DNA of 64,000 bases from Isoptericola halotolerans. Its GTDB lineage: Bacteria; Actinomycetota; Actinomycetes; Actinomycetales; Cellulomonadaceae. Both the position numbers and the translations under genes were made by a program. Positions 17,949 through 27,304 of this stretch are shown piece after piece. The DNA lies in assembly GCF_013149785.1 (NCBI RefSeq), contig NZ_JABEZU010000004.1:1-64000 (forward strand), read 5' to 3'. How positions within the stretch are numbered: the stretch's first letter is position 1; each line of letters opens with the position of its first letter. The notes beneath the pieces are model-generated. The model was not told the DNA's origin. It did no database searches and worked only from the letters and a program-made list of their open reading frames with translations.

Positions 17949-19094
17949 ATGCCCTGGGAGCTCACAGTCGGAATCGCCGCGCTGGTCGTCGGTGTCGTCG
18001 CGCTCGTCGTGGCGCTGGTCGCCGTCCGGCGCAACCGCCGTCGGACCGCCGCCACCCCTGCGGCGGGCCGACGGGCCGCCACGTCCCCGACCGGGCCACG
18101 GATCGCCGTCGTGGTCAACCCCTCGAAGGAGAACACCGACCGCATCGTGGACGTCGCCCGGCGCGTCTGCACGGAGGCGGCGCTGCCGGAGCCCCGCTTC
18201 TACGAGACCACCGTCGACGACCCCGGCACGGGCCAGGCGCGCGCTGCCGTGTCCGAGGGAGCCGACATCGTCGTCGCGGCCGGCGGGGACGGCACCGTCC
18301 GCGCCGTCGCCGAGGCGCTGGCCGGCACCGACACCCCGATGGGCATCATCCCCGCCGGCACCGGGAACCTGCTGGCCCGCAACCTCGACATCCCCCTGGC
18401 CGACGTCGGCGAGGCGATGGCCGTGGTGATCGGCGGGCGCGACCGACGCATCGACGTCGGCCGCGCCCGGATCACCCCCGTCCCCGGCGACGGCACCCCG
18501 GACGACGCCGCCGCCGACCCCGCCCTGCCCCGCGGTGCATCCCGGGACGACGACGCCCCGGGGCCTGCCCACCTGTTCCTCGTCATCGCGGGCCTCGGCT
18601 TCGACGCCGCGATGGTCGCCGACACCGACGACCAGCTCAAGGCCCGCATGGGCTGGGTCGCCTACTTCCTCGCCGGGGCCCGGCACCTGCACGGCCGCCG
18701 CATGAAGGCACAGATCGCCCTCGACGACGAGACACCCGTCACAGCCCGGCTGCGCACGTTCCTGGTCGGCAACTGCGGACGGCTGCCCGGTGGCATCACC
18801 CTGCTGCCGGACGCCGTCATGGACGACGGCATCCTCGACGTCGCCGCGATCGACACCCGTGGCGGGCTCGCCGGCTGGGCGCAGCTCTTCGGCGAGGTCG
18901 TCGCCCAGGGCATGGGCGTGCAGAACGAGGCGAAGATCAAGATCGGCCGGATCGACCACGTGCGCGCCGTCCGCGTGCGGATCGACGTCGACGGCGGCGA
19001 GCAGGCACAGGTCGACGGCGACGTGCTCGGCAAGGCGTCGAGCCTCGAGTCCTGGGTGGAGCCCGGGGCGCTGGTGGTGCGCGCGCCCGCATAG
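17949..19094 (+). CDS. Diacylglycerol/lipid kinase family protein
   Basis: A 381-residue protein with an N-terminal membrane helix (about 6-28) and a basic stretch, then a diacylglycerol kinase catalytic domain. The ATP-binding and catalytic motif AAGGDGTVRAVAEAL and the GIIPAGTGNLLARNL segment are intact, and the C-terminal domain ends with DGDVLGKASSLE. Such enzymes phosphorylate diacylglycerol or sphingoid-type lipids at the membrane. It lies nine bases before the next gene and is surely cotranscribed with it, which suggests a role in envelope lipid or glycolipid metabolism. An insertion around 180-205 is Ala/Asp/Pro-rich. Confidence 0.88.
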   Translation: MPWELTVGIAALVVGVVALVVALVAVRRNRRRTAATPAAGRRAATSPTGPRIAVVVNPSKENTDRIVDVARRVCTEAALPEPRFYETTVDDPGTGQARAAVSEGADIVVAAGGDGTVRAVAEALAGTDTPMGIIPAGTGNLLARNLDIPLADVGEAMAVVIGGRDRRIDVGRARITPVPGDGTPDDAAADPALPRGASRDDDAPGPAHLFLVIAGLGFDAAMVADTDDQLKARMGWVAYFLAGARHLHGRRMKAQIALDDETPVTARLRTFLVGNCGRLPGGITLLPDAVMDDGILDVAAIDTRGGLAGWAQLFGEVVAQGMGVQNEAKIKIGRIDHVRAVRVRIDVDGGEQAQVDGDVLGKASSLESWVEPGALVVRAPA

Positions 19095-19103
19095 GCTGGC
19101 GGG

Positions 19104-22100
19104 GTGCGTCTCCTCGTCCGTCAAGCCTCCGTCGTCGCCGCCCTGCTGGCTGCCCTGCTGCTGAGCCTGACCCCCACGGCCGCCCAGGCGGACGAGACCG
19201 AGTCCCCGACGCAGACACCGCTGGTCCTCGCCGGCGTGGCCGGCCTGCAGTGGTCGGACGTCGACGCCGCCCGCACCCCGAACCTGTGGCGGCTCGTCGA
19301 CGGCGCCTCGGTCGCCTCCGTGTCGGTCCGCACCCTGACGCCCACCTGCCCGCTCGACGCCTGGCTGTCCCTGTCCGCCGGCAGCAGGGTCTCCGCCGCG
19401 ACCGACGAGGACGCCCTGACCGACGACGCGGACGGCGACCTGTCCGGGGACGCCGTCGTCGTCGGCTGTGCGGACATGCCGCTGCTGCCCGCCACGGCCG
19501 AGCCCGTGCCCGTCACCGTGCCCGGGTGGTCCGGCCTCGTCGACGACGAGACGACCGGCCCGACCGCAGAGGCCGGCGCGCTGGGGGACCTCGCCGCCGC
19601 GGCCGGCGTGTGCACCACGGCAGCGGGGCCGGGCGCCGCGGTGGCGCTCGCCGACGCCTCGGGCGACGTCCCACGCTACGTGTCCCGGGCCGCGGACCTC
19701 ACCGCCACGGACGTCGCCGACTGCCCGGTCGGCGTCGTCGACCTGGGCGAGCTCCCCGACGCCGCCGTCGACCGGACGGAGGCCGTCAGCACCCTCGACG
19801 AGACCGTCGGCTCGCTGAGCACGCTGCTGCCCGACGGCGGGCGGCTCGTCGTCGCCGGGATCTCCGACACCCCGAACGGCCCGGCCGACCTGCAGGTCGT
19901 GGTGGACTGGACCGCTCCCGGCGGCGCCGCCACCTGGTTGAGCTCCACCTCCGCACGCTGGCCCGGCGTCGTCGTCAGCGCCGACCTCGCCGCCACCGTC
20001 GCCGACGCGATCACCTCCAGCGCCACCCGCCCGCCGGAGCCGGACGAACCGACCGACGACGCCACCGACGAGCCGGCCGAGCACGAGGCGTCGGCGTTCA
20101 CCGGCTCCGCCCTGGAACGCGGCGACGACCGCCGCCTGTCCGTGAGCCGCACCGTGGAGAACCGTCAGTACCTCGGTGTGCTCACCGAGGTGCTGCCCCT
20201 GATGACCCCCGTGCTGGTCGGGGTCCTGGCGCTCGCCGACGTCCTGGTCGTCGCCGGGCTGCTCCTCGCACGTCGCCGCACCCGGAGCACCGGTCCCGAC
20301 GGTCCGGGCGCGCCGGGCACCACGGGACGCCGCCTGGCGCTCGGCGTGCTGCTCGTCGCCTCCAGCCTGCCCGTCGCCGCCACCCTCGCCACCCTCACGC
20401 GCTGGTGGGTGGGCGCCACGCCGGTCACCCTGCTCGCCGCCGCCCTCAGCGCCATCGCGCTCACGGCCGCGCTGGTCGCGTGGGCCCTGCGACTCGTCGT
20501 GCCACCCGGTCCGTGGCGCCTGCCGACCGCCCTCGCCGCGGTCACCTGGTGCGTGCTGACCCTCGACGGTCTCACCGGGACCACCCTGCAGCAGGGCTCC
20601 CTGCTCGGCCCGGCCCCCTCGCTGGGAGCCCGGTTCTACGGGTTCTCCAACTCCGTGTTCGCCGTGTACTCCGTGGCCGGGCTGGTGCTCGCCGCCGGGC
20701 TCGCGGCGCTGCTCCGCGACGCCGGGGCACGCCGACGCACCCGCGTCGCGGTGGCCGCCGCCGTCGGGCTGGCGACGACCGCCATCGACGGGCTGCCGCC
20801 CTTCGGCGCCGACCTCGGCGGGATCCTCGCCCTCGTCCCGGCGTTCGCGGTGCTCGTCGCCGGCGTGGCCGGATGGCGGCTGACCTGGCGGCGGGTGCTC
20901 GCCGTGGCGATCGGGACGGTCGCCGTCGTGGCCGTGGTCGCGGTGGTCGACTGGGCGATGCCCGGCCCCGCCACGCACCTGGGCGGCTTCGTGCAGTCGG
21001 TGCTCGACGGCGGCGCGTTCGCCGTGGTCGTCGGCAAGGCTGCCGGCGCGTGGGCGACGGTCGCGAACCCGGCCGGCGCGTTCGCCGTGGTGGTCTGCGC
21101 CGGCACCGCCTGGGCGGTGCTCGACCCCGCCCGCGCCCGCCTGCACGGCGTCGCCGCGGCCTACCGGGCCGACCCGCTGCTGCGCAAGACGGTCGTGTCC
21201 CTCGTGACCGTCGCCGTCGTCGGCACGGTGATGAACGACTCCGGGATCGTCGTCGCGGTCTACGTGCTGCTCGTCGCGACGCCGTTCCTCGTCGTCGGTC
21301 CGCTCGAGCACACCGACAGCTCCGCCGGCGGCACGAGCCCCACCGAGAGCGCCGACGGCACCACGGCACCCTCGGGCCGGCGGACCTCCGGCCCGCTGCT
21401 CGCCCGCACGCCCGCGGTCGCCGTCGGGGTCTGTGCCGGGCTGCTCGTGGCCCTGCTGCTCGGCGCCGCGGCCCTGCCCGCCCGCGGCCTGGCGAGCGCC
21501 GGCGACGTCGCCGCGACCGGTACCGAGGTCCTCGACGACGAACCCGTCGTCATCATCGGCACCGAGGGGCTGCGCTGGGCCGACGTGGCCCCCGCCGCCA
21601 CCCCGACGCTGTGGGGCATGCTGCGCGACGGGGCGAGCGCCACCGGCGTCACGGCCGCCGTCACCGGACCCTCGGCGGACTGCCACGCCGCCGGCTGGCT
21701 CGGCCTGGGGTCCGGCCGCAGTCCCGTCACGGGGGAGTTCGTCGACGGCGTGTGGACCTGCGCCCCGTGGGACGTCACCGCGGCGACCGGGTCGGGAACC
21801 GCGGCCACGCAGGGCTCCGCGCAGGTCGAGGGCTGGGAAGGGCTGACGACGCTGCAGTCGGCCTCCGAGTTCCAGCCCCGGCTGGGGGTCCTGGGGGACG
21901 CGCTGGCCGAGGGCGACGTGTGCTCCACCGCCGTCGGCCCCGGCGCCGCCCTCGCCCTCGCCGGGACGGGCGGCGACGTGGACCGCTACCGCACGCTCGA
22001 GGCGGCGCTCGCCGAGCCCGGCGACGCGTTCTCCTGCGCCGTGACCATGGTCGACGCCGGGTCCGCGCCCTACCACCCCACCGGCGAGGGCAGCACGGCC

Positions 22101-23627
22101 CGGCCGGTGCCCGACGACGCCACGACCGACGCGGAGGCGCGCGCCGACGCGCTGCGCGCCGTCGACACCACGGTTCGCCGGGTGCTCTCCGTCGTGCCGG
22201 AGGACGCCACCGTCATGGTGCTCGACGTCGGCAACCCCGCACCGGTGCGACCCGCGCTCGGGGTCGGTGTCGTGCGGACCGACACGGACACGTCACCCGC
22301 CTACCTCACGACGTCCTCCACCCGGTGGCTGGGCGTGGTGCGGCTGCTGGACCTGCCGGTCACCCTGGTCGAGGCGTACGACCTGCCGCGGCCGACCGAC
22401 TTCTCCGGCGCGCCCCTCACGCTCGCCGACGAGCGCCCCACCACGGTCACCGCCACCGCACGCGAGCTCGACTCGCTCACCACCCGTGACCACGCGCTGC
22501 GCGTGGTCACGGGCTCCATCACGGGGATCCCCGTCCTGGTGTCCCTGGCCGCGCTCGCCCTGGTCGTGCTGTGGCTGCCCCGCCTGCGACGCCGCTCCCC
22601 CCGTCCGGCACGGGTCTGGTCCCGCGCGCTGGACGTGCTGCTGCTGGCGTGCGCCTCCCTGCCGGCCGCCACCTTCCTCATGAGCACCTGGGGCTGGTGG
22701 CGGGGCGACAGCCCTGCCCTGGCGCTCTGGCTCTCCCTCGGCGTCAGCACCGCCCTGGTCTGCCTCGTGGCGGCGCTCGCCCCTCGCCGGCCGGTCTGGG
22801 CAGGGCCCACCGTGCTGGCGACCATCACGTTCGCCGTCCTGACGCTGGACGCCGTCCTGGGCACCCCGCTCCACCGCGGGAGCCCGCTCGGCGCCGCGCC
22901 GACCCTCGGCGGCAGGTTCTACGGCTTCGGCAACCCCACCTACTCCGTGTACGCCGTCGCCGCGGTGTTCTGCGCGGCCGGGATCGGGGCCGTGCTGGCC
23001 CGCCGTCTCGGCCGGGTCGCCGGGGGCGTGGTGGCGTCCGTCATCGGCCTGGTGGCGCTGGCGGTGAGCATCCTGCCCTCGCTCGGGGCCGACGTCGGCG
23101 GCGGGCTCGTGCTGCTCCCCGTCATGGTCGTGGTGGTGCTCGCCGTCGTCGGCGCCCGGATCACGTGGTCACGGCTCGCCGTCGCCGGTGGCGCCGGTGT
23201 GCTGCTGGTCGCGGTGATCGGCTACCTGGACTGGCTGCGACCCGTCGCCGAACGGACCCACCTCGGGGCGTTCGTGCAGTCCGCCGTGGACGGCACGGCG
23301 CTCGAGACGATCTGGCGCAAGGCCGGGTACGCCTGGCGGTCGCTGTCCGGCGGGTTCGACGCCTGGTTGGCGCTCGCCGTCCTGCTGCTGCTCGTCCTGG
23401 CCCTGTGGGGCCCGCACCGGTGGCGGCCACGCTGGCTGGTGCGCTCCGAGGCTGCGTGGCCGCTGCTGCGACCCGTGCTCATCGCCCTGCTGATCGCCGG
23501 GGTCGGTGGCGCCGTCGCCAACGACTACGGCATCCGGGTGGTGTCCCTCATGCTGTTCGCCGCCGTGCCCCTGGTGGGGCTGATCACGCTGCGGACCGAC
23601 GACGCCGAGCCGGTCGACCGACGGTGA
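19104..23627 (+). CDS. Internally duplicated membrane protein with two degenerate phosphatase-like domains
   Basis: A 1507-residue envelope protein starting at GTG 19104. Signal peptide 1-30, an external domain to about 350, then about ten membrane helices to about 740; from about 770 the same order repeats. Paired landmarks: LAGVAGLQWSDV (36) with IGTEGLRWADV (815); VLTLDGLTGTTL (484) with VLTLDAVLGTPL (1245); GARFYGFSN (508) with GGRFYGFGN (1269); THLGGFVQSVLDG with THLGAFVQSAVDG. The repeat period is about 765 residues. The external domains look like the alkaline-phosphatase fold opening (TPNLW, TPTLW) but the usual metal-binding Asp is Ala or Glu, so activity is doubtful. Function unknown. 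It follows the lipid kinase by nine bases and converges on a GT2 gene. Confidence 0.85.
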   Translation: MRLLVRQASVVAALLAALLLSLTPTAAQADETESPTQTPLVLAGVAGLQWSDVDAARTPNLWRLVDGASVASVSVRTLTPTCPLDAWLSLSAGSRVSAATDEDALTDDADGDLSGDAVVVGCADMPLLPATAEPVPVTVPGWSGLVDDETTGPTAEAGALGDLAAAAGVCTTAAGPGAAVALADASGDVPRYVSRAADLTATDVADCPVGVVDLGELPDAAVDRTEAVSTLDETVGSLSTLLPDGGRLVVAGISDTPNGPADLQVVVDWTAPGGAATWLSSTSARWPGVVVSADLAATVADAITSSATRPPEPDEPTDDATDEPAEHEASAFTGSALERGDDRRLSVSRTVENRQYLGVLTEVLPLMTPVLVGVLALADVLVVAGLLLARRRTRSTGPDGPGAPGTTGRRLALGVLLVASSLPVAATLATLTRWWVGATPVTLLAAALSAIALTAALVAWALRLVVPPGPWRLPTALAAVTWCVLTLDGLTGTTLQQGSLLGPAPSLGARFYGFSNSVFAVYSVAGLVLAAGLAALLRDAGARRRTRVAVAAAVGLATTAIDGLPPFGADLGGILALVPAFAVLVAGVAGWRLTWRRVLAVAIGTVAVVAVVAVVDWAMPGPATHLGGFVQSVLDGGAFAVVVGKAAGAWATVANPAGAFAVVVCAGTAWAVLDPARARLHGVAAAYRADPLLRKTVVSLVTVAVVGTVMNDSGIVVAVYVLLVATPFLVVGPLEHTDSSAGGTSPTESADGTTAPSGRRTSGPLLARTPAVAVGVCAGLLVALLLGAAALPARGLASAGDVAATGTEVLDDEPVVIIGTEGLRWADVAPAATPTLWGMLRDGASATGVTAAVTGPSADCHAAGWLGLGSGRSPVTGEFVDGVWTCAPWDVTAATGSGTAATQGSAQVEGWEGLTTLQSASEFQPRLGVLGDALAEGDVCSTAVGPGAALALAGTGGDVDRYRTLEAALAEPGDAFSCAVTMVDAGSAPYHPTGEGSTARPVPDDATTDAEARADALRAVDTTVRRVLSVVPEDATVMVLDVGNPAPVRPALGVGVVRTDTDTSPAYLTTSSTRWLGVVRLLDLPVTLVEAYDLPRPTDFSGAPLTLADERPTTVTATARELDSLTTRDHALRVVTGSITGIPVLVSLAALALVVLWLPRLRRRSPRPARVWSRALDVLLLACASLPAATFLMSTWGWWRGDSPALALWLSLGVSTALVCLVAALAPRRPVWAGPTVLATITFAVLTLDAVLGTPLHRGSPLGAAPTLGGRFYGFGNPTYSVYAVAAVFCAAGIGAVLARRLGRVAGGVVASVIGLVALAVSILPSLGADVGGGLVLLPVMVVVVLAVVGARITWSRLAVAGGAGVLLVAVIGYLDWLRPVAERTHLGAFVQSAVDGTALETIWRKAGYAWRSLSGGFDAWLALAVLLLLVLALWGPHRWRPRWLVRSEAAWPLLRPVLIALLIAGVGGAVANDYGIRVVSLMLFAAVPLVGLITLRTDDAEPVDRR

Positions 23628-23645
23628 GGCGGGCCCGCAGCGTGG

Positions 23646-24515
23646 TCAGGTGCGGGCGCCGCGTCGGCCGATCTTGTCGACGACCCGTCGCACCTGGCGG
23701 GTGCCCACCGCGGCCATGACGTCGCGGTACTGCCCGGCGCGGTGCAGCTGACCCGCGAGGTCGTTCGACGACGGGCGGTGGCGCAGGTCGCACGGGACCT
23801 CGACGGCGACGTACCCCGCGCGCAGCAGGTCGATCGTCATGCCGGTCTCCACACCGAAGCCGTGCGCGAGCGGTGTGGCGGCCTCGAACGCCTCCCGCGT
23901 CAGGCAGCGCATGCCGGACAGCGGCTGCGTCGGGCTCCAGCCCGTGAGCCGCTGGATCGCACGGCGTGCAGCGCCGACCACGATGCCCCGACCGCCGGCG
24001 CCCTTCTGAGCGGGCAGCAACGCGATGGCCAGGTCGGCGACGCCCTCGCGGACCGGGCCGACCAGCGGCGCGGTGTTCACGGCGGTGTCACCGAGGTCGC
24101 CGTCGATGAAGAGCAGCAGCCGCTGCGGTCGGCCGTCGGCGTCGCGCATCGCGGCGACGGCGGCGCCCGTCTCCATGGCGGCGGCCTTGCCCCGGTTGTG
24201 GGAGTGCCGTACGACGACGGCGCCGGCGTCGCGCGCGACGTGCTGGGTGTCGTCCTCGGAGCCGTCGTCCACCACGAGCACGAGGTCGACGTGCGGGATG
24301 GCGCGCGCCGACCGCACGGTGGCCGCGATCCGCTCTGCCTCGTCCTTCGCCGGGATGACGACGGCGACCCGCTGCACGCTGCGCCCACCGCGGGCGGTGG
24401 GCGGGCGCGGGGTCTTGGCCACCGGCATCCTCGGGCGTCGGGCCCCCGCGTTCACCGGTCCGTCCCCGGGTGTCGTCTCACGGCCGGTCCGTGTTGCCCC
24501 GTGCTCCGCGTTCAC
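23646..24515 (-). CDS. Family 2 glycosyltransferase
   Basis: A 289-residue GT-A glycosyltransferase. After about 48 disordered residues, RVAVVIPAKDEAERI begins the nucleotide-sugar fold, VLVVDDGSEDDT holds acidic residues, and LLLFIDGDLGDT supplies the DXD metal site. Later KGAGGRGIVVGAARRAIQRL and LSGMRCLTREAFE recall glucosyl-3-phosphoglycerate synthase-like and polyprenyl-phosphate glycosyltransferases. No membrane helices. GTG at 24515 follows GGGAG closely; an internal GTG just before the fold is possible. It converges on the duplicated membrane protein with 18 bases between stops. The 172 bases upstream (24516-24687) hold no gene. Confidence 0.87.
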   Translation of the reverse strand: MNAEHGATRTGRETTPGDGPVNAGARRPRMPVAKTPRPPTARGGRSVQRVAVVIPAKDEAERIAATVRSARAIPHVDLVLVVDDGSEDDTQHVARDAGAVVVRHSHNRGKAAAMETGAAVAAMRDADGRPQRLLLFIDGDLGDTAVNTAPLVGPVREGVADLAIALLPAQKGAGGRGIVVGAARRAIQRLTGWSPTQPLSGMRCLTREAFEAATPLAHGFGVETGMTIDLLRAGYVAVEVPCDLRHRPSSNDLAGQLHRAGQYRDVMAAVGTRQVRRVVDKIGRRGART

Positions 24516-24687
24516 AGCTCCCTGCCTGTGCGGCCGTCACAGCCACGATCGTCGATGTGATCCACGGCGTGACCCGCCGGGATCGGAAGTGCAAAGAACT
24601 TCCCTCAGAATCGTACTCCCCCGGTAGGCGACTTTCTGTGCATCCACGGGGCAGGTCGGCGATGGCCGGGTGAATTTTCTGTGGGGG

Positions 24688-25512
24688 TCAGCGCAGAGTG
24701 ACCTGGCGGGAGACAATCCCGGCCCGCGCCCGACGCTCGTTGGCGTCCAGCGGCTCGTCGACGGACAGCGCCGCCTCGAACCGCCGCGACAGGTCCTGGA
24801 CGGGCTCGGTCAGCTCCGCCGCCTCGGTGCCCCGCGGCAGCTCCCAGACGGGCACGACGAGCCCGCACGCCCGGAACATCCCCAGGAACTTCCCGCCGGC
24901 GAGACCGGACTCGCGCTTCGCGTGCAACCGGGCGATGGCGTCCACCACACGGTCCTCGTCCTCCGTGCGGGCCCACCGCAGGAACTCACGGCTCATCCGG
25001 CACCAGTAGGCGGACTCGACGCCCTCGACCTTGACCGTGGGGATCGTCTGCTCGGCGGCCTCCTCGAGGCCCTCCTTGATCTCGGCGGTCATCTCCGCCG
25101 ACGAGTCGATCCAGTAGTCGTACCCCTCGTGGACCGTGACCTCGAACGGCACCGAGACGTCCAGCACGTCCTGCAGGCGCGGGGTGTCGGAGGTGACGTC
25201 GAGCTGCTCCGGCAGGATGCCGGTGCCGGGCTCGGCCTCGATCGCCGCGAGCAGCGCCGCCGCCAGCGACCGGCTCACGTCGTCGGCGCTGAGCACGCCC
25301 TGGACGGCGAGCAGCACGGTGCCGTCCTCGCGGTGCAGCGCGGACCAGCCGCCCGGCAGGACGGTGGCGACGACGACGTCGCGGCCACCGTGCGTGTCAA
25401 CGGTGCGCGCCGGAGCGGTCGCCGAGGGCACGATCTCCCGCATCGAGACCCAGTCGGCCTCCCCCGGGAGACCTTCGAACGGACGCAGCACGAACTCAGC
25501 GGTCTTGGCCAT
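24688..25512 (-). CDS. DUF5926 family protein
   Basis: A 274-residue soluble protein of a family confined, as far as I know, to actinobacteria. The opening AEFVLRPFEGLPGEADW and the block ESAYWCRMSREFLRWARTEDE are characteristic. No catalytic motif or membrane segment is recognised. ATG at 25512 begins MAKTAEFV. It follows the glyoxalase-like gene by 26 bases on the same strand and may share its transcript. Function unknown. Confidence 0.85.
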   Translation of the reverse strand: MAKTAEFVLRPFEGLPGEADWVSMREIVPSATAPARTVDTHGGRDVVVATVLPGGWSALHREDGTVLLAVQGVLSADDVSRSLAAALLAAIEAEPGTGILPEQLDVTSDTPRLQDVLDVSVPFEVTVHEGYDYWIDSSAEMTAEIKEGLEEAAEQTIPTVKVEGVESAYWCRMSREFLRWARTEDEDRVVDAIARLHAKRESGLAGGKFLGMFRACGLVVPVWELPRGTEAAELTEPVQDLSRRFEAALSVDEPLDANERRARAGIVSRQVTLR

Positions 25513-25538
25513 GCGCCCGATCCTAACGGCCGAGCGCG

Positions 25539-25946
25539 TCAGGTGATGATCTCGTCGAAGCGCCGGGCCTCCTCGCCGTCCATCAGCCCGATCACGTTGC
25601 CGGCCGGGTCGGCGAACCAGGCACCGTCCCCGCCCATCATGAATCCTCGGACGATCCCTCGTTCGTCGTGGTCGAAGCTGTCGTACCGGAGCATCTCCAC
25701 GCCCTTCGCCTCCAGCTCGTCCACCGCCGCGTCGACGTCGTCCACCGCCAGGTGGAAGATCGTGAACGTCGCAGGGACGTGGTCCTCCTTCGGGTAGACG
25801 AAGAACGCGCTCCCACCGTCGAGGTGCAGGACCAGGAACTGCTCGCCGACCGTCACCCGCGCCCCCAGCACGTCCTCGTAGAATCTCCGGGCCGCGTCCA
25901 GGTCGTCGACCGAGAAGCTCGCGAGCCCGCGCCGCGTGCTGATCAT
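25539..25946 (-). CDS. Glyoxalase/VOC superfamily protein
   Basis: A 135-residue single-module vicinal oxygen chelate protein. The two babab halves are visible: ASFSVDDLDAARRFYEDVLG and IFHLAVDDVDAAVDELEAKG, ending in WFADPAGNVIGLM. Such small proteins act as dimers and may be dioxygenases, isomerases or antibiotic-binding proteins; metal ligands are not clear enough to choose. ATG at 25946 follows GGAGG. It lies head to head with the CoA-transferase region. Confidence 0.88.
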   Translation of the reverse strand: MISTRRGLASFSVDDLDAARRFYEDVLGARVTVGEQFLVLHLDGGSAFFVYPKEDHVPATFTIFHLAVDDVDAAVDELEAKGVEMLRYDSFDHDERGIVRGFMMGGDGAWFADPAGNVIGLMDGEEARRFDEIIT

Positions 25947-26154
25947 GAGGCACCTCCACGTGCCAGGGCGGACCCGGGGGCCGGAGGCCCGTACGGTGAG
26001 GGCTCCGCCTCCCCCCAGGATGCTCCCGCCGGACCGGTCCGGACGGGTGAAATCCGCATGGCATACCGTCGGTCCATGAACCGGCTCGCCGCGACGCTCC
26101 CCGTCGCCGACCTCCCTCGAGGAGCTGCGGTCCGCCGCCCGTCGCGCCGGGGTC

Positions 26155-27288
26155 GTGGGGCCGCTCGTGGACGCCCCGCTCGACCCGGCACGGGTCGCGG
26201 CGTCCTTCGCCTCGGACCGTCTCCTGCGGGTCGACGGCGAGCCCTGGGCCGGGTTCGCCCCGCACTCCGGGTTCTTCCCCACCTCCGACGGCTGGGTCCG
26301 CACCCATGCCAACTACCCGCACCACCGCCGTCGGCTGCTGCGGCTGCTCGGGCTCCCCGACGACGGCACGCGGGACGACCTCGCGGCACGCCTCGCCGAG
26401 CTCCCGGCACAGCAGGTCGAGGATGCGGCGGCCGACGGCGGGGCGATCGCCGTGCGGGTGCGCCCGGAGAGCGAGTGGCGGGCGAGCGCGCCCGGCCGGG
26501 CCGCCGCCGTCGGCCCCCTGGTGACCACGGCGCCACGACCGGACGGCCGGGCCGCCTCGGGGACCCCGCCCCTGGCCGGCGCGCGGGTGCTGGACCTGAC
26601 GCGGGTGATCGCCGGGCCGGTCGGCACCCGCACGCTGGCGCTGCTCGGCGCCGACGTGCTGCGCGTCGACCCGCCGGAGCCGGCCGAGATCGGTGCCCAG
26701 CACCTCGACACCGGGCAGGGCAAGCGCTCGACCCTGCTCGACCTGCGCCGGCGCGACGACCACGCACGCGCCCAGGATCTGCTCGACGCCGCGGACGTCC
26801 TGGTCACCGGCTACCGGCCGGGTGCGATCGAGTCCCACGGTCTGCAGGTGCCGCCCGGCACGGTGCACGCGCGCGTCTCCGCCTGGGGCACCAGCGGCCC
26901 GTGGGCGGACCGGCGCGGGTTCGACTCGATCGTGCAGGCGGCCGGCGGCATCGCGCTGATCGAGTCCGCCGACGGCGTCACCCCGGGCGCCCTGCCCGCG
27001 CAGGCGCTCGACCATGCCACGGGGTACCTGCTCGCCGCCGGGGTCGTCGACGCCCTGACCGCGCGGTCGCACGACGGGGCCGGCCGGGACGTGGCAGTCT
27101 GCCTCGCCCGGACGGCCACCTGGCTCCTCGACGCCCCCGGTCGCACCCCGGACCACCCGCCGGCCGAGCCCCCGCCGTCGGACGCCACCGTGACCCACGG
27201 GCGGGTGCGGTACGCCCGCCCGGCGCTCCCGGTCGACGACTACCCGGCACCCGCCCGCCCCTGGGGCACCGACCCGCCTCTCTGGTGA
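26155..27288 (+). CDS. CoA-transferase family III protein (start uncertain, probable frameshift)
   Basis: A 377-residue protein read from GTG 26155. Its C-terminal 240 residues match the CaiB/BaiF fold: LAGARVLDLTRVIAGPVGTR, LLGADVLRVDPPE, then LPAQALDHATGYLLAAG, where the Asp fits the catalytic aspartate of formyl-CoA transferase. About 150 residues resembling a CaiB C-terminal half precede this. In-frame codons upstream of 26155 encode LEELRSAARRAGVV, which looks genuine, but have no start codon before a stop at 26077. An ATG at 26076 opens MNRLAATLPVADL in another frame, so the true gene may need a frame change near 26113. Substrate unknown. Confidence 0.75.
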   Translation: MGPLVDAPLDPARVAASFASDRLLRVDGEPWAGFAPHSGFFPTSDGWVRTHANYPHHRRRLLRLLGLPDDGTRDDLAARLAELPAQQVEDAAADGGAIAVRVRPESEWRASAPGRAAAVGPLVTTAPRPDGRAASGTPPLAGARVLDLTRVIAGPVGTRTLALLGADVLRVDPPEPAEIGAQHLDTGQGKRSTLLDLRRRDDHARAQDLLDAADVLVTGYRPGAIESHGLQVPPGTVHARVSAWGTSGPWADRRGFDSIVQAAGGIALIESADGVTPGALPAQALDHATGYLLAAGVVDALTARSHDGAGRDVAVCLARTATWLLDAPGRTPDHPPAEPPPSDATVTHGRVRYARPALPVDDYPAPARPWGTDPPLW

Positions 27289-27304
27289 CCGAGGGGCCGG
27301 CGAC

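Noticed and set aside
17814-22076. A 1420-codon antisense open frame
   Set aside because: Shadow of the lipid kinase and duplicated membrane protein; low-complexity Gly/Arg/Asp product.
16517-22489. A 1990-codon open frame on the plus strand crossing serS, the lipid kinase and the duplicated protein
   Set aside because: It runs antisense to serS and out of frame with two well-supported genes; composition is Arg/Pro repeats without domains.
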